Assembly: GCA_034769895.1 (NCBI GenBank)
Contig: CM068369.1
Location: forward strand, 150,139,574-150,203,573
Origin: Magicicada septendecula
Taxonomy: Eukaryota > Arthropoda > Insecta > Hemiptera > Cicadidae
Direction: 5' to 3'
Length of the DNA stretch: 64,000 nt
Shown: positions 1-11,567 of the stretch, piece after piece
Position numbering within the stretch: the first letter of the stretch is position 1
How the letters are laid out: the number at the start of each line of letters is the position of its first letter
Position numbers and translations under genes: made by a program
The notes under the pieces: model-generated
Told to the model about the DNA's origin: nothing
What the model saw: only the letters and a program-made list of their open reading frames with translations
The model's database searches: none

Positions 1-1116
1 TTTGATAAGTTAACTAAAATTGTATCTGCTCTGAAACACTATAAATGCTACAGAAGTTGTAAATAACGTAACCAATCAGTAATTAAAGTATGCAGCTAAT
101 TTTTGTCATTTCCAAATAGATCAAAGGCAAATGTAAAACTATAGAGAAAATTGTATTTAATAATTATAAATCTTAATCAGTGTTGATAATTTAGCCTTTT
201 TGTTAAATGATTATTATTAAAATATTTCAATATTTAGAAGATATTATAATAACTTAAATAAGATTTATGACTTACAATAATCTTATAAGATAATTATACT
301 CTGTATGAGTAAGTAATATGCGAATAAAGGCTTTTAAAAACTTTCCATGTGCATGTAATAAATATTTACATACCTGAAACACGAAATAAGTCTACGTTTG
401 TCTGTGTATGTACACATGTCTGTGCAAGCAGAAGACTGACACGGTGAGATGAGTGTCAGTAACTGTTTATAAGTTTAGTATGAAATTTAGATGGTTTAAA
501 CAGTAAATCCGTATTTTTATTCAAACACTACGTTCTAATTCAGCTGCTAAGCGTGTAGCACAAAGCAGAAAACCAACACAGGGTAGAGTAATAAGAGGAT
601 TATAAGTAAAACAATGCCAGAAAATCGGTATTAAGGGGAAAAAATTTCTAAATGCACATTATATTTCGGTTGGACGACTTCCCTACTAAAACATTGCTGT
701 AAAATGGAGGAAATAAAGAGGGAAGTAAAGCGCATAGCTCAACTTCATTTGCAGGCACACAATCATTGTGACTTTCTTATTAAGCAAACTTTGGCAACCC
801 CACAATGTCATCAAAACAAAGCAGATGTTTTTTTCTTAATCATGTGGTCTTATCAGTCTAGGTCCTTACTTGATCCCGACTTGACGTCAGCCGCTATATT
901 CAACTTGAGCTGCAAATTTTTTACATACAAAAATTACTTTTTTATTAACTGAGAAGGCTAGAAAAACCCATCTGTTACCTCCTTTGATAACAAATTTTTT
1001 GTACGATTATATCGACTAAGACGAGGAGTATTCTTTCTTGTCTCACCTTAAGAGACAATTATATACTGGGCCTATAACAATAAATTAAAAGTGACGTAAT
1101 ATAAATATGAAGGAAA
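1..1116. other. AT-rich DNA, nothing assigned
   Basis: No coding similarity, terminal repeat or RNA gene is visible. Short open frames here (one of 82 codons at 704-952) have no recognisable motif and are compatible with chance. Confidence 0.5.
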
Positions 1117-1355
1117 TTGTAATGTTTGTGTAATTTAGTGTTCTACCGGAGAGGAATCCAATTACCTTCTAGTCTGCTGCAACCTAGGGCTAAATTCACC
1201 CTCCCCCACATGTCGGTAGCAGCGAGGGCTGGTAATATAAAGCCATTATTCCGCTCATGAAAGGGTTGTTCCCTTTCAACCTGCTTCAATTTTTCCTTGT
1301 ACGACGCCGTAGTTCAAATATTGGTACATCCTCGCTCCGTCGAATCTTATATTTC
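1117..1355 (+). repeat. Dispersed repeat family A, copy 1
   Basis: About 235 bases match 18918-19150 in the same orientation. Shared landmarks in order are ACCGGAG.GGAATCCAATTACC, a central CAGC(G/A).GGGCT, then CATTA.TCCGCTC and AAGGGTTG...CTTTCAAC, ending near GAATCT. Identity is roughly 70-75% by eye. There is no open frame, tRNA box or TIR, so the class is unknown; a decayed SINE or MITE is possible. Confidence 0.7.
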
Positions 1356-1925
1356 ATTAAGATTGATGAATATCTACGCCCTATTATACCCGATTCCGGG
1401 CTGCAAAATTGAAAATTAAATAATCTGCAGAATATTGAAGAATACAGATAGTTCTATATAGAATAAATTGTTGGTCAAGCATGAATATGAAAAAAAAAAT
1501 ATTTTTCATATGAAAACTTTCAAAAAAACATTTATTCCGCATTAAAGCTTATTTTGACTTATTTTTTGAGGAACTTTTTTTTATTGGAGGTCTGTAATCT
1601 GTTAGACTAAGGGAACATTTAATAAATTGGCTGACAACACACATACAGGATAATGAAGAGCAGACCATTGACAGCTCTTCTTGTTTTTGATAATAGATTA
1701 AAGAGGTACACAAATTACAAAATTAATAACAAAAACATGTAAACAAATGAACAAAACTCACTTCCACTTGCTGCTGGCATGACACACTAAGTTAAAATGT
1801 TAAACACTGGGCCCATAAGGCAAATATACAGGTTGACATTAACACTTAATAATGACACGAATACAAAACATACAGAACAGAACAGAACAGATATCACAGA
1901 CATTACAATACAGAGAATATATTAT

Positions 1926-2712
1926 TAGGTTAACCTGAATGGTAAGTCTAACAGTTTATGCCTTTTTAGTCTCTAAATATCTTCACTGTTGTCTAACAAA
2001 TTAATTGCCAGGTGGTTTGGATGCTTTTCTAATTTGGAGATGTGAGTCCTGCAGAGGCACCTGATTTCTTCTCTCACGATTGGAACTTTGAGGTCGCGGT
2101 GTATAGAGTTGTTGGAGACAAACCATGGAGCGTCGACTATTGATCTTAAAGTTTGGACTGAAAGCGCTGTATAATCTCAATATTACTTGTACTAGCAGTA
2201 CCCCAACGTTTAATACCATAAGTCCATACCGGTTTAAGAACTGCTTTATATATCAACAGTTTGTTGACGAGACTTAACCGTGATTTTCTGCCTATCAGCC
2301 AGTAGATGTTTCTGACCCTGTGATTAAGTTCAATCTTCTTAGTTGTTATATGTTTTTTCCACGTTAGTCTCCTGTTCAGATGCATCCCAAAGTACTTAGC
2401 ACTTTCAGCTTGCGGTACTGGTTGACCGTTAATTGTTACTGGAGGGCAGTTTACCTTACGTGTGGTGAAGGTAACGTGGACTGACTTGGATGAACTGATT
2501 TTTATGCGCCATTTATCAAGCCATAACTGAACGCTGTTTAATGATTCTTGTAGTATAAGAGATTCTATTGAGGGGTCGGAGTGAGTCGCTAGGATTGCTG
2601 TGTCATCGGCGTAGGTAGCAACAGTGGTTTCACTTGCTGACGGTAAGTCCGAGGTGAACAGGAGGTAGACCAGAGGATCCAGGACACTAGCCTGCGGAGC
2701 ACCTGACCCCAC
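1926..2712 (-). pseudogene. Jockey RT catalytic core and C-terminus
   Basis: The fragment opens with GSGAPQASVLDPLVYLLF, a mutated form of the G-x-PQGS-x-L-x-P block, and continues to TYADDTAIL, the catalytic YADD box. After the thumb region (YFGMHLNRRLTWKKHI) and the VLKPVWTYGIKRWG block, the frame breaks near 2146. The C-terminal reading continues to a stop at 1926-1928, with an internal stop inside the LLDNSEDI segment. At least two frameshifts and one nonsense codon make this a pseudogene. Confidence 0.85.
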
Positions 2713-2731
2713 TGATAATAGAGGAATTGAC

Positions 2732-3265
2732 TTAAAACACTCTGCCCATTAAGTAGGAATGTAGAATACGGTAACAATTATGTGGCAGATTTTTCTTTAT
2801 TTTGTATAAGAGTCCAATATGCCAGACTTTGTCAAATGCCTGGGAAACGTCGAGAAACACACCTGAGCAGAACATCTTCAATTCCAAAGATTTATTGATA
2901 ACATTTGTTAGTCTGTGTATTTGATCTACCGTCGAGTGCTTTTCTCGAAAGCCAAATTGGTGATCCGGAATTAGGTTGTTTTCTACAATTATTATTGTTG
3001 GCATAAGTCGTTTTACAAACAGCTTCTCAAAGATCTTACCAAGTATCGGTAGAAGACTTATGGGTCGATAAGAAGAGGGCTCTTGAGAGTTTTTACCAGG
3101 TTTTAAGAGCATGATTACTTGTGCCGATTTCCAGAGAAGAGGAAAGTATTCAAGCCTGAGTATGGCGTTGAAAATGTGTGTTATTAGTACAACGCCTTTT
3201 TGAGGCATCTCCTTTAGAATTTTCCCCGGTAACAAATCAATGCCGGGAGCCTTTTTACTTTTCAA
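2732..3265 (-). pseudogene. Jockey RT, fingers and palm (first half)
   Basis: An open stretch of 177 codons carries the early reverse transcriptase blocks: KAPGIDLLPGKILKEMP, the SYRPISLLPILGKIFEKL block, the DHQFGFREKHSTVDQIHRL block, and VFLDVSQAFDKVWH with the first catalytic Asp. The frame ends where the second half resumes in another frame at about 2712. Similarity to Jockey-clade RTs is strong; the clade name is from family knowledge. Confidence 0.85.
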
Positions 3266-3860
3266 ATTATACAGGATTATTTCCTTGATTCCGTTAACCT
3301 TAAAAGGCTTAATAGATAGAGTCAGTTGGAGCGGGAAGTGAAAATATCTTTGTACCTATTCATCGAAAGAGACGTTCTTGCTGGCTTCAGGTTGAAAAAC
3401 GTTGACCAAATGTTCGGCAAAAATCTGGGATTTCTCTGTATTGCTTCGCGCCCAGCAACCATCTGGTTTATGTATTGGTTGTATTTGTAATAGTGGCCTT
3501 TTTAATCATGTTGTAGCCTTCCACAAGGAATAATCAGTACTTTCATTAGGTGACAGATTTTCTAGATAATCCTGAATACCTTCATTCTTTAAATTTTCTA
3601 ACAATCGTTTTAGTTTTCTGGCCGCGGAATTCCACTTCTTTATCATCCGCATGATGAGTATGGTGCCAAATTCGTCACAATCTACGCTTCTCAGCTAATT
3701 TCTTTCGGACAACCAGAGGAAGGTTTAAGTGCTTACTCTTCGCTGTATTGCAAGGTGTAGCTTCCCAGGCTGGTTTTTGAAACGTACTGCTGAGATAATT
3801 TACAGCAGGTGTGTGGAGTGGAAGTTCTAACGAGATATTATTATTTATGAGCTCTCTAAA

Positions 3861-4106
3861 TTAGTCCCAGTCAGTATTAAGATTTGTGAGTGTTGGTAAA
3901 CTTTCAGCCTCGATTATAGTATTGCTAATAGTGGCAATAATTGGAGTGTGGACAGAGGACAAATCAAGGCAAGATTCAACTTTGTAGTATTTATGAGACA
4001 AGCCTCGTATTAAAAAAAAATCAGTGAGGTCAGGTATTTTATTTGTGGCCAATAGGTTGGTTGACATGGCCAAAACGCACTTGGAAAATAGAGGTGGAAG
4101 AGACAA
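3861..4106 (-). pseudogene. Jockey endonuclease C-terminal fragment
   Basis: Eighty-one codons resemble the last part of the endonuclease domain of Jockey-type elements: a PDLTDFFLIRGLS segment followed by DLSSVHTPIIATIS. In active enzymes of this superfamily the last motif is S-D-H-x-P with a catalytic Asp-His pair; here the Asp is Val, so the domain would be inactive even if translated. It lies upstream of the RT fragments on the same strand. Confidence 0.75.
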
Positions 4107-4110
4107 TGGA

Positions 4111-5079
4111 TAAAAGGGGGTTAAACAAAGGAAAATGTTAGGATAAAAGGCAGTGGAAACTATGATGCGAGAGACGGCTGCGGCTGTATATTAACTCGCT
4201 TGTGTGTGTGTGTGTGGGGGGGGGGACACGCCAACTGGTTTCTTTGTTGCCAACTTCTTGCCTTGATTGATTAGGTGCACTTAACCACTTCCAGTTTGTG
4301 ATCAAACATGCAATTGTTTACCCATCGAAGTATTTAATGAATTTGTACACATTCTGTCGTTGAACGCAATATATTATCAGACGCTAATGGACTTCAAACA
4401 ATGCTTCAGTACACAGTGGCAATAATTTATCGAGGTTATATACATCTCAAATACGCAGCATTATATATTTTTATATTAAATATAGAGCGTAACTCTAATG
4501 TAGAAACTAGAGTATTAACTAACCCTAATTAATTTGGCATGGTTCTTTTGAAAACTGAGGTATCGAAATTTATGCTCTAACAATTTTTATTGTTTCGGCA
4601 TACGTTGAGAAAAAGCAATATCCACTAAAACTGCTACTCACTCTTAGTTTCTAAAGAAAATTAAATCTCTATAACATAATAGAAAATGTTTCTGTTTAAG
4701 GACGTCCGTTTAAAATTGGAGACGTCAATGTGAAACATACGTATTCACTGGTGTTCCAGACTAATTACCATCAAAGGTAAGCGTTTGTATGAAGCGATTA
4801 AACTGGTAAAATGTGGGTCCCAAACTATTGGGAAACCAACCTATTGACCTACGGATTTAAATATAGTTTCTGATTTGATAGGCAAATGGAATACTTGGTC
4901 ACTCAGAGAGACACGTCAATGACTAATAAGTTAACAGACAGGAATTAATTTAGAGGAGAACTTGAACAACGAAACAACGAACTGAGTTAAATATTTCACT
5001 GAGACTGCTGCTTAATTTGACGTGGTAGTAGAATAATTAGTACATGATATGCAGCAAGCTGATTGAAATAACGCTGATG
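4111..5079. other. Unassigned DNA with a small (TG)n(G)n tract
   Basis: No coding similarity. A simple tract of TG repeats running into about ten G residues occupies 4200-4227. The rest is AT-rich and featureless. Confidence 0.5.
4200..4227 (+). repeat. (TG)n followed by poly-G
   Basis: Direct reading shows about eight TG units merging into a run of about ten G bases. Confidence 0.9.
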
Positions 5080-5520
5080 CATTAAAAAGGAAAGGCTTTT
5101 GTTAAACTACCGTAAGAAAGTAAGACAGCTCGTTTTAAAAAGAAGAGAAGTTTGTAAAAAATGGCACCAGATTAGAGCATCTGGAGACAAAAAACTTCTT
5201 CACCGTTTGAACCAACGGCTTAAAGAGCAGAGGGTTTAGTACCAACTTAGTAAGAGAACTTACAGATGAACAAGGATACTGAACATTCCCTCTGAAAAGT
5301 TACCAAGACCTTAAACGTCAAAAACTATATTCCACCCATTCAAAAACATGATGGCATACGGATATATGAGGAAGGTATTAAAAAGGCTGAAATGCTTACT
5401 CTGCATTTAGCTAATACATTTCAACCAAATCCGATTGCAGTTTATACAATTTTCTCGGAAGTGAATAGAGTGTACACTCCCTTATCCGAACTTCTTTTAC
5501 CCAAATCCTGCCATATTCGG

Positions 5521-6060
5521 ATGCGATGACAGGTAGGTGGTACTGACCCACTATTACTGTCAATCTCTGTACTATCATACGAACACTTATTTATCTGTAC
5601 TCTCATTTATCACCCGAACTGATCATCTGTACTCTCATTTATGCGAATTGGCATCTCCAAAACACAGTGGCGCTATTGCCAAAACATACTGTTTCGATAC
5701 ATTTATCAATACCACAGGGGTCCTGAACCAAATTTAAATCGAAGGTCAAAGCACCTCGGATTTTTTGTATTTTGTTTGATATGTGGATGTAGTTAATGTA
5801 AAAATCACCATTGAATTCTTGCCACTTAACACCCATCCTTCACAAGATGGATCGAATCCTTATTACAACTTTGAAGAAAATTCGTACAATTTTTTTTACT
5901 TCTTTAAAATTTCTCTTTTCTGTACGTCCCATATCTGGATTTTCTCATGTTTGGACTACCTTTGGTCTTAATTGATCGGGTAAGGGGCTTTACCCTGTAA
6001 CACGGAACTAGAACAATCGAACCCTTAACTTCCAATGAGTTTCTTATTGAACCAAACAGT
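5521..6060. other. Interruption within Jockey copy 2
   Basis: No similarity to the retrotransposon is visible. A 15-base string CTGTACTCTCATTTA is repeated at about 5597 and 5627. Clear inverted termini or target duplications were not found, so an inserted element is an inference. Confidence 0.35.
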
Positions 6061-6089
6061 GTTACTTTTAACAGAGTACGAGGTTAAAA

Positions 6090-6444
6090 TTTTTAATAAC
6101 TGGGCATATGCTAAAAGAATTGCTAAATAAAGTAATAGTAAACTTGCACGTTTATTTAATGCAGTGTTACTACTTCAATATGTATCAACGCAGTGAAAAA
6201 TTGGCGAGTGATCGCAATCCCTAAACTTGGTAAACTACCAGACGTGAAGTCAATACGGGCTATAACTTTGTTGCCAATTAAAACTAAGTCGTTTCAAAAA
6301 ACTCTCTTAGACCAGTCATGGAGGAAAAGCAACTTATTCCAATCCAACTTGGTTTCATCCCAATTATTGAGCAGGTGCATCTTATTGCCATTGTTGAGTA
6401 GTCACTGGAAGAAAAAAAATATATACAGCAATATTTTCAGTTAA
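6090..6444 (+). pseudogene. Jockey RT N-terminal fragment
   Basis: The readable part runs KNWRVIAIPKLGKLPDVKS followed by RAITLLPIKTKSFQKTLLD, which aligns block by block with the WK.A..I.IPKPGK...SYRPISLLPI..K.FEK.L region of Jockey reverse transcriptases. Preceding bases (6090-6190) align in another frame. Frameshifts and missing downstream motifs make it non-functional. Confidence 0.7.
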
Positions 6445-6639
6445 AGAGATATACACACCAAGCTTCTGTTAAAGCGAGACACGAGAGCCTCATATATAAG
6501 ACGGAAATATACGCTTACATATGAGCCAAATAAACGAAATCTCAGAACAATCAGAAAGTCGACTTCACCAACAGAGAAATAGGCTACTTACCCATTTTAA
6601 TCTATCGACAGATAATTCCACTTTTAAATTCTGCGAAGT

Positions 6640-7060
6640 AATTTGGCAGGCTTGTAGATACTAAGTTTGTATAGAAATAACGCATAAAGAAAAAGAACCG
6701 AAGATCTTGGAAAAAATTCAACAAGATGAAGTACATAATAAGCCGTTATTATAAAAATAAGTTTTGAAGTCGGTGTGGGTTTATGGTGTGAAACTTTGGG
6801 GTTGCACTAAGAAATACAACATTAAAATATTTCAAAATAAAGTGCTTCACTAAATTCCTGATGCACCGTGGTCTGTAAGCAACGTGGACTTATATCGAAA
6901 ACTGGTAACACCTGTGATTATGTGATTAGGCTACTGCTGAGATCCGTTGGTTTGCGGCTAAATACAAAGAAAAGTTTCACAATTATCAAAATAATGAAGA
7001 ACTACAATTTCTTCATAATGCTGGACTTTTTGGCGATTGCAGAAGCAGACTCAGTTTGAA
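6640..7060 (+). pseudogene. Jockey RT C-terminal fragment
   Basis: A reading through two stops shows LKSVWVYGVKLWGCTKKYNI, the conserved tail block (K-P-V-W-x-Y-G-x-x-L-W-G), then a DAPW.VSN.DL segment and an EIRWFAAKYKEKFHN stretch typical of the end of Jockey ORF2. It corresponds to 1926-2250 in the other copy. Confidence 0.75.
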
Positions 7061-7080
7061 CTGGTGTAGGCAAATGAAGT

Positions 7081-8751
7081 GTTTTAAGAAATATGTACAT
7101 ATGAACTAAGTGTATACTACAGTGAGGAGTGCGCCAATGGGAGCAGATTCGGCATACTGCTAGCACAATTATTACAATAAAGTTACTTGATAATTTACAA
7201 CTAGTTGCACTACAAACAGATGAAAAATAGTATGTCACGAATGATGCTCAGTCTATCTGTGATTCTGTACCAATCTACATAAATCATCCTTATAAAATGA
7301 AACCAAAGTCGAATCAAATACTAAAGTGCAAAGAGTACACCAAGTTTTACATAATATTTTCAATTCAATATACTAGTGTAAAGAGAGATGACAACATTAT
7401 AAACACCCATCAGGCAATTGTTTGAACTAAAATTGTTGAAAAAATCGAATACTATAAAAAAACAGCTGATCTAATAAAAATAATACACGAACGCACGCAC
7501 ACGCACACACACATAGACACACACGTTTGTGTTTGTGTAATTCAGTTAAGTATATTTATTATTTTATTACTAAAAATTTAGCATTATAAAAATGTCAGCA
7601 TTTTATAAAATGTGAACTTATTTAAATATTATCTTAATTATTTTGTGTTTATGTAGTTTTAAATTTTTCCAAATGTTAATTTCTTGGATAGTGAACAACA
7701 GTTCTATAAATAGAAAGCAATTCTATAAAATGAAATGTTTAAATTTAGAAAGCAATTATTATTTATATAATCTGTAGTTGGAATAGGTTTTATATTTCTG
7801 GTAGTAATGAAGAATTACTGTATCGAAAAAAATCTATTTAATAAGCTTTTTTAGCTTGAGTTAGGACTACATAAAAATACTATACTAACTTCATTCTAGT
7901 GAAGGCACATTTGTGAAATGCTGGGACTGTTTTCGCTTTGATTCTAACATGTCAAACAGAATGATACAATACCTCTTGCAACACTCTAAAAGTAGGTCAG
8001 AATAATATGACACTATTCAACACTTACATGAATATCGAAAATAAATATCTGGATATGAAGAAGTAATGTTTTTGTAAGAAATCAGACAGGGTTGCTTTCT
8101 GGGTCAACATCGGCCTCATGAGACACGTGTTTGATATTGAGCAAGGGTGCAAAAGCGAAAGGCTATAAACTCCGAAAGGGTAGAAACTCTATTATGGTCC
8201 CGTTTACAGTTGAAGTTGATTTGTAATTGTGACTCCTAAACTTTCTCCAACTCAATTTTGCTGTACCCCCAGTGACATAATGTTCACATAAAATGGAATT
8301 ATGGAAGACAACCTGCCCAATAATTCAGTAAAAAGTTTAGAGCAACAACCTCTTATTAATAATATAACAGTTTGTAAAACACTGTATTAGCTATTATAAA
8401 TATTAGTACAAATAACGATAAAATACAAACAGTAAAATAATTACTACATCAATATAAAATGTACTTTACTCTGCTGAAACTTTCAAATCACACCTATTTA
8501 TTATTGTATACGTTTTCAAGGTTTTGTAATTAGAATAGTTAAACGTTTTTAACATTTTAGACTTAAATATTTGCTTCTAAAGCCTATGGAACTATTTAAT
8601 TGTGGACTGGTTTTTTGAATTATGTTGTTTGGAAACTTTGAATTCTAGCAGTCTCATTTAGTTTGTTCAGTTTCATCACTCTTTATGGAAACAGTCAAAG
8701 CGCTGGTCTTGTTTCCATAGTGTAGGATGTAGTTTTCATATTAGGTCTAAC
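7081..8751. other. AT-rich DNA with a (CA)n-like tract
   Basis: A mixed CA/CG simple tract lies at about 7491-7535. No gene is visible. The segment around 8220-8290 shares short strings (TAATTGTG.CT.CTAA and GTGACATAATGT) with 10680-10750, suggesting a further decayed repeat. Confidence 0.45.
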
Positions 8752-8872
8752 ACAGTGGTTTCCAACTTAAAAGCGCTTAAGAGCCATAAGTAAATTTAGG
8801 TCATACGGCGGGCCTCATCATAAGCCACAAATTTTCCACACGTAACATAAAAGTGAGAAAGGTCGCTCTTAA
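8752..8872 (+). mobile_element. hAT-type transposon end (left)
   Basis: CAGTGGTTTCCAACTT followed by a bland GC-poor subterminal region matches the typical CAGTGGTT.C start of hAT elements. The matching right end was not located, so it is a partial copy, apparently interrupted by the Helitron that starts at 8873. Confidence 0.4.
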
Positions 8873-9981
8873 TCTATATACATAGACCTACATAACTCAG
8901 AGTCTGAGGATTTATGGGTACCGAATACAAATCCACACCGTTGCACCGATTGCCACCTGCACAGGTAACCTTTGACAAAAGGCAAAAAGTACTATCTAAC
9001 TTGGAATTTGATATTTTGCCCCGTTCGCACGATTTAAGATCTTATAGTTATCCCTTTCCGTTGACGCCTAGAAAGATGTCAAAACACCATGGAGACCAGA
9101 ATTAATTACCATAGTAACAAGTAAATAAACAAATGCTATTTAGCGGCATCAGAACTGTAAATTTATCCGTTTCTGCAGTTTTTAATGTTTTTAATATGCG
9201 ATTGTATCAATATATTTTGTAATTTTGTATACAGATACGTCTATATATTTTGTAATTGTCTTAAACGATTATAAAATGTATGTTTATACGTATTTCTAAT
9301 GATGCAATTAATAAGTAATGAAATATATTAAATACTACTTCTAAAGATGTCAACAACAACATGCAGACCAGAATTAATTACCATAGTAACAAGTAAATAA
9401 ACAAAAGCTACTTAGCGGCATCGGAACTGTTTTATTTATCCATTGCTGCAATACATTTTCGATGTTTTACATAATATGAGATTGTATCGATATATTACGC
9501 TGTGGAAAAGAAGAAGTGTACTAATTTTAAATTGCCCTATTATTTAATGCAAAACGGAAATACGTGTTGTTTTCATTTGTGAGGTTAGGTGACAACGGTT
9601 TTGGTTTTTAGTTTACTGCTGAAATAAATAAAGCCATGATTGAGGAAAACATAACGTTTAATGTGTTATACAATGCTTCTAACACAGTAACACTTAAAAT
9701 AAATAATTTAGCGTTTCTGATTTAACAGGTGCTTTATAGATATCTCAAATGGCTTCATAAACGTGTACTTTTAAATCTCCAAAGGCTGTTGCACAAATAT
9801 AATAATTTAGTACAAGTTAAAATAGTACGTGTTGAAAGCAGCTTTGGAGAGAATTTGACTAATGAGTACAAAATTGTTATACGAGCTGACAGAACGCCAT
9901 ATAGGCATAGACAATAAAAATTATATTAAAATACTTATTAAAAGCCAAATATTCACGTGCACAGCCGCGGATAACAGCTAG
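8873..9981 (+). mobile_element. Probable non-autonomous Helitron
   Basis: The segment begins with TCTATATACATAGAC after an A and ends with AGCCGCGGATAACAGCTAG before a T. A TC start, a CTAG end preceded by a GC-rich CCGCGG palindrome, and A/T flanks are the hallmarks of Helitrons, and the terminal CCGCGG..AACAGCTAG string is a common end in insect families. No Rep/helicase coding is present. It has no terminal inverted repeats or target duplication, as expected. Confidence 0.6.
9091..9495 (+). repeat. Direct duplication inside the Helitron
   Basis: Two direct copies (about 9091-9215 and 9363-9495) share AGACCAGAATTAATTACCAT, AACAAGTAAATAAACAAA and TTAGCGGCATC, then a weaker match through GATTGTATC.ATATATT. 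The spacing is about 272 bases. Confidence 0.85.
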
Positions 9982-11554
9982 TTGTATATAAATCAAAGGA
10001 GGAACTTACTCATTCCAAGACCTCGGTGATAAGGTCTTATCCGTCGAGTTGTAGTTTAAAAACACAAAAACGAAATTTTGAATACGACAGAATGATGACT
10101 AATCAAGGGCGAAACATTGGACAAGCGGATCTGTTTTGTCTAGCCGATAGTTGGAAGGAAATAGGCTATGTCTAAAAAATATACTAGAGCAAATACACAT
10201 TCTTTTAAACAAATAAAGTGATATTTATTATGGTTTATTTGTTATTTAAGAAATCATTTTATCATGCTTTCTCCGGTAATACCTTTTTCAGTTAAAATAA
10301 TATTGTATTATTCATTTAATTATTTAAGTAAATAGAGTACTAATTAAACCGGTTTTCTAATGTAGGCAATCATAGCAAGCCTCCAGTAGAAAATCACTAG
10401 TCTAATGTGTTAAAAATGGGAAAGATAAAATTATGGAATATCTTATATTTGCCACTCAGGAAAACATAAATTGGGAACGGAATTCATGATCAATAATGGA
10501 ATTACACGATTGGTAATAGACTTCCAACCAATTAATAAAACTTTGTGTAAACTTAGCATAAGTAGCCTAAGAATTTCTTTGTCTATTTAACAGTAAACGT
10601 ACACGCCCCAACGGAGGGAAAGGATGATTAGAAAAAAAGATGCATCCTATTAAAAACTTGAAACAAATGTAAAACATCGTAATTGTGGCTGCTAAGTGTC
10701 TCTATGTGAACGTTTCTGTATCCCTGGTGACATAATGTACATGTAAAAATAATCATGCAATAATAATGAGCATTCACCTTACCCACAAAAGCATTCATTA
10801 TTTCATTTACAGCACTAATTTCTAGTATGTTTAGAAAGCATACCTTTGATTTGTTCTCAGCAAAGCCATAGAAGCACTACAAAAGTAGATCAAAAGAAAC
10901 GTTGGACATGATTTACTGTAATGAAAAATTAATTTAAAAGCTGTGGCAGTGGGAAAGCGATAACTTGAAAGTTATGTTACTACAACAGGTAAATTCGTTT
11001 CATAAAACGATAATATTAAGCAAAGTCTGTTTCGTGTTATTTCCAAATTTTTGTAGTTTCTCTGCTTTACATAAACTGTATGTAATTATAACTTGACGGT
11101 AACTGAATTTGCTAATTAACACGCACTTCTAAATTGATCTCCCCGATACGATTTTCGTTAATCTCTTGTTCCTGCAGCTAACTTGTCCAAGACAATGGAA
11201 CATGTTTTGTTAAGCAGCGGCGTATGAGAAATTCATATTTTAAATTTTGATATACCTACAGTGTTACAACGGTTCATAAAAATGTTCTAATAATTTGGAT
11301 TTACAATATATAATTTAATAATTTTGTTCACATAGTTCCCTCTCAGAATGGGAACATAATTGTTGAAATTTCTACACTTGTAACAAAAGAAGAGCAATAA
11401 TATTAAAATGTTTTGAAATAATCTAATGTAACTTGTAATTTTATACATATACACTTGAAAGTCACATGAAAGCCGGAATATAATTAAATGACAATCAATT
11501 TCTATTATTTTTACTAATATTGTTATCACTATTATTATTGATGATGATGATTAT
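9982..11554. other. Unassigned DNA, possible gypsy RT relic near 10490
   Basis: A short plus-strand reading at about 10491-10560 gives GITRLVIDFQPINKTLCKL, similar to the RLVIDFR.IN block of Ty3/gypsy RT, but nothing around it supports a full element. A perfect palindrome GATAAGGTCTTATC lies near 10029. The rest is featureless. Confidence 0.3.
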
Positions 11555-11566
11555 TATTATTATTAC
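11530..11566 (+). repeat. (ATT)n(GAT)n simple tract
   Basis: A run of ATT, GAT and ATT trinucleotides immediately precedes the R1-like fragment. Trinucleotide tails of this kind often mark non-LTR element ends. Confidence 0.85.
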
Positions 11567-11567
11567 G

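Larger units (their letters stand above)
1572..4110 (-). mobile_element. Jockey-like non-LTR retrotransposon, 5'-truncated, decayed
   Basis: Read on the minus strand, the element runs from the C-terminal part of an apurinic-type endonuclease (near 4106) through reverse transcriptase to a 3' UTR ending in an A-rich tail around 1572-1585 (AATAAAAAAAA on the minus strand). ORF1 and the endonuclease N-terminus are missing, the usual result of 5' truncation. The coding frame is broken by several frameshifts, and 3300-3860 is too degraded to read. It is a dead copy of the same family as 5080-7080, since the linker, RT and C-terminal motifs correspond. Confidence 0.85.
5080..7080 (+). mobile_element. 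Jockey-like element copy 2, heavily decayed
   Basis: Plus-strand reading shows, in broken frames, the endonuclease-RT linker at 5100-5520 (LNYRKKVRQLVLKRREV, then a W-x-x-IRASGDKKLLHRLNQ stretch and an H-F-Q-P-N segment), RT blocks at 6090-6444, and the RT C-terminus at 6640-7050 (VLKSVWVYGVKLWGC, FQNKVLH, DAPWSVSNVDLYRKL). The middle of RT, including the YADD region, is not recognisable. About 540 bases at 5521-6060 interrupt the match and may be an insertion. This copy is much older than 1572-4110. Confidence 0.75.

Noticed and set aside
704..952. 82-codon open frame as a gene
   Set aside because: No motif, no neighbouring exon signals and a composition expected by chance in AT-rich DNA.
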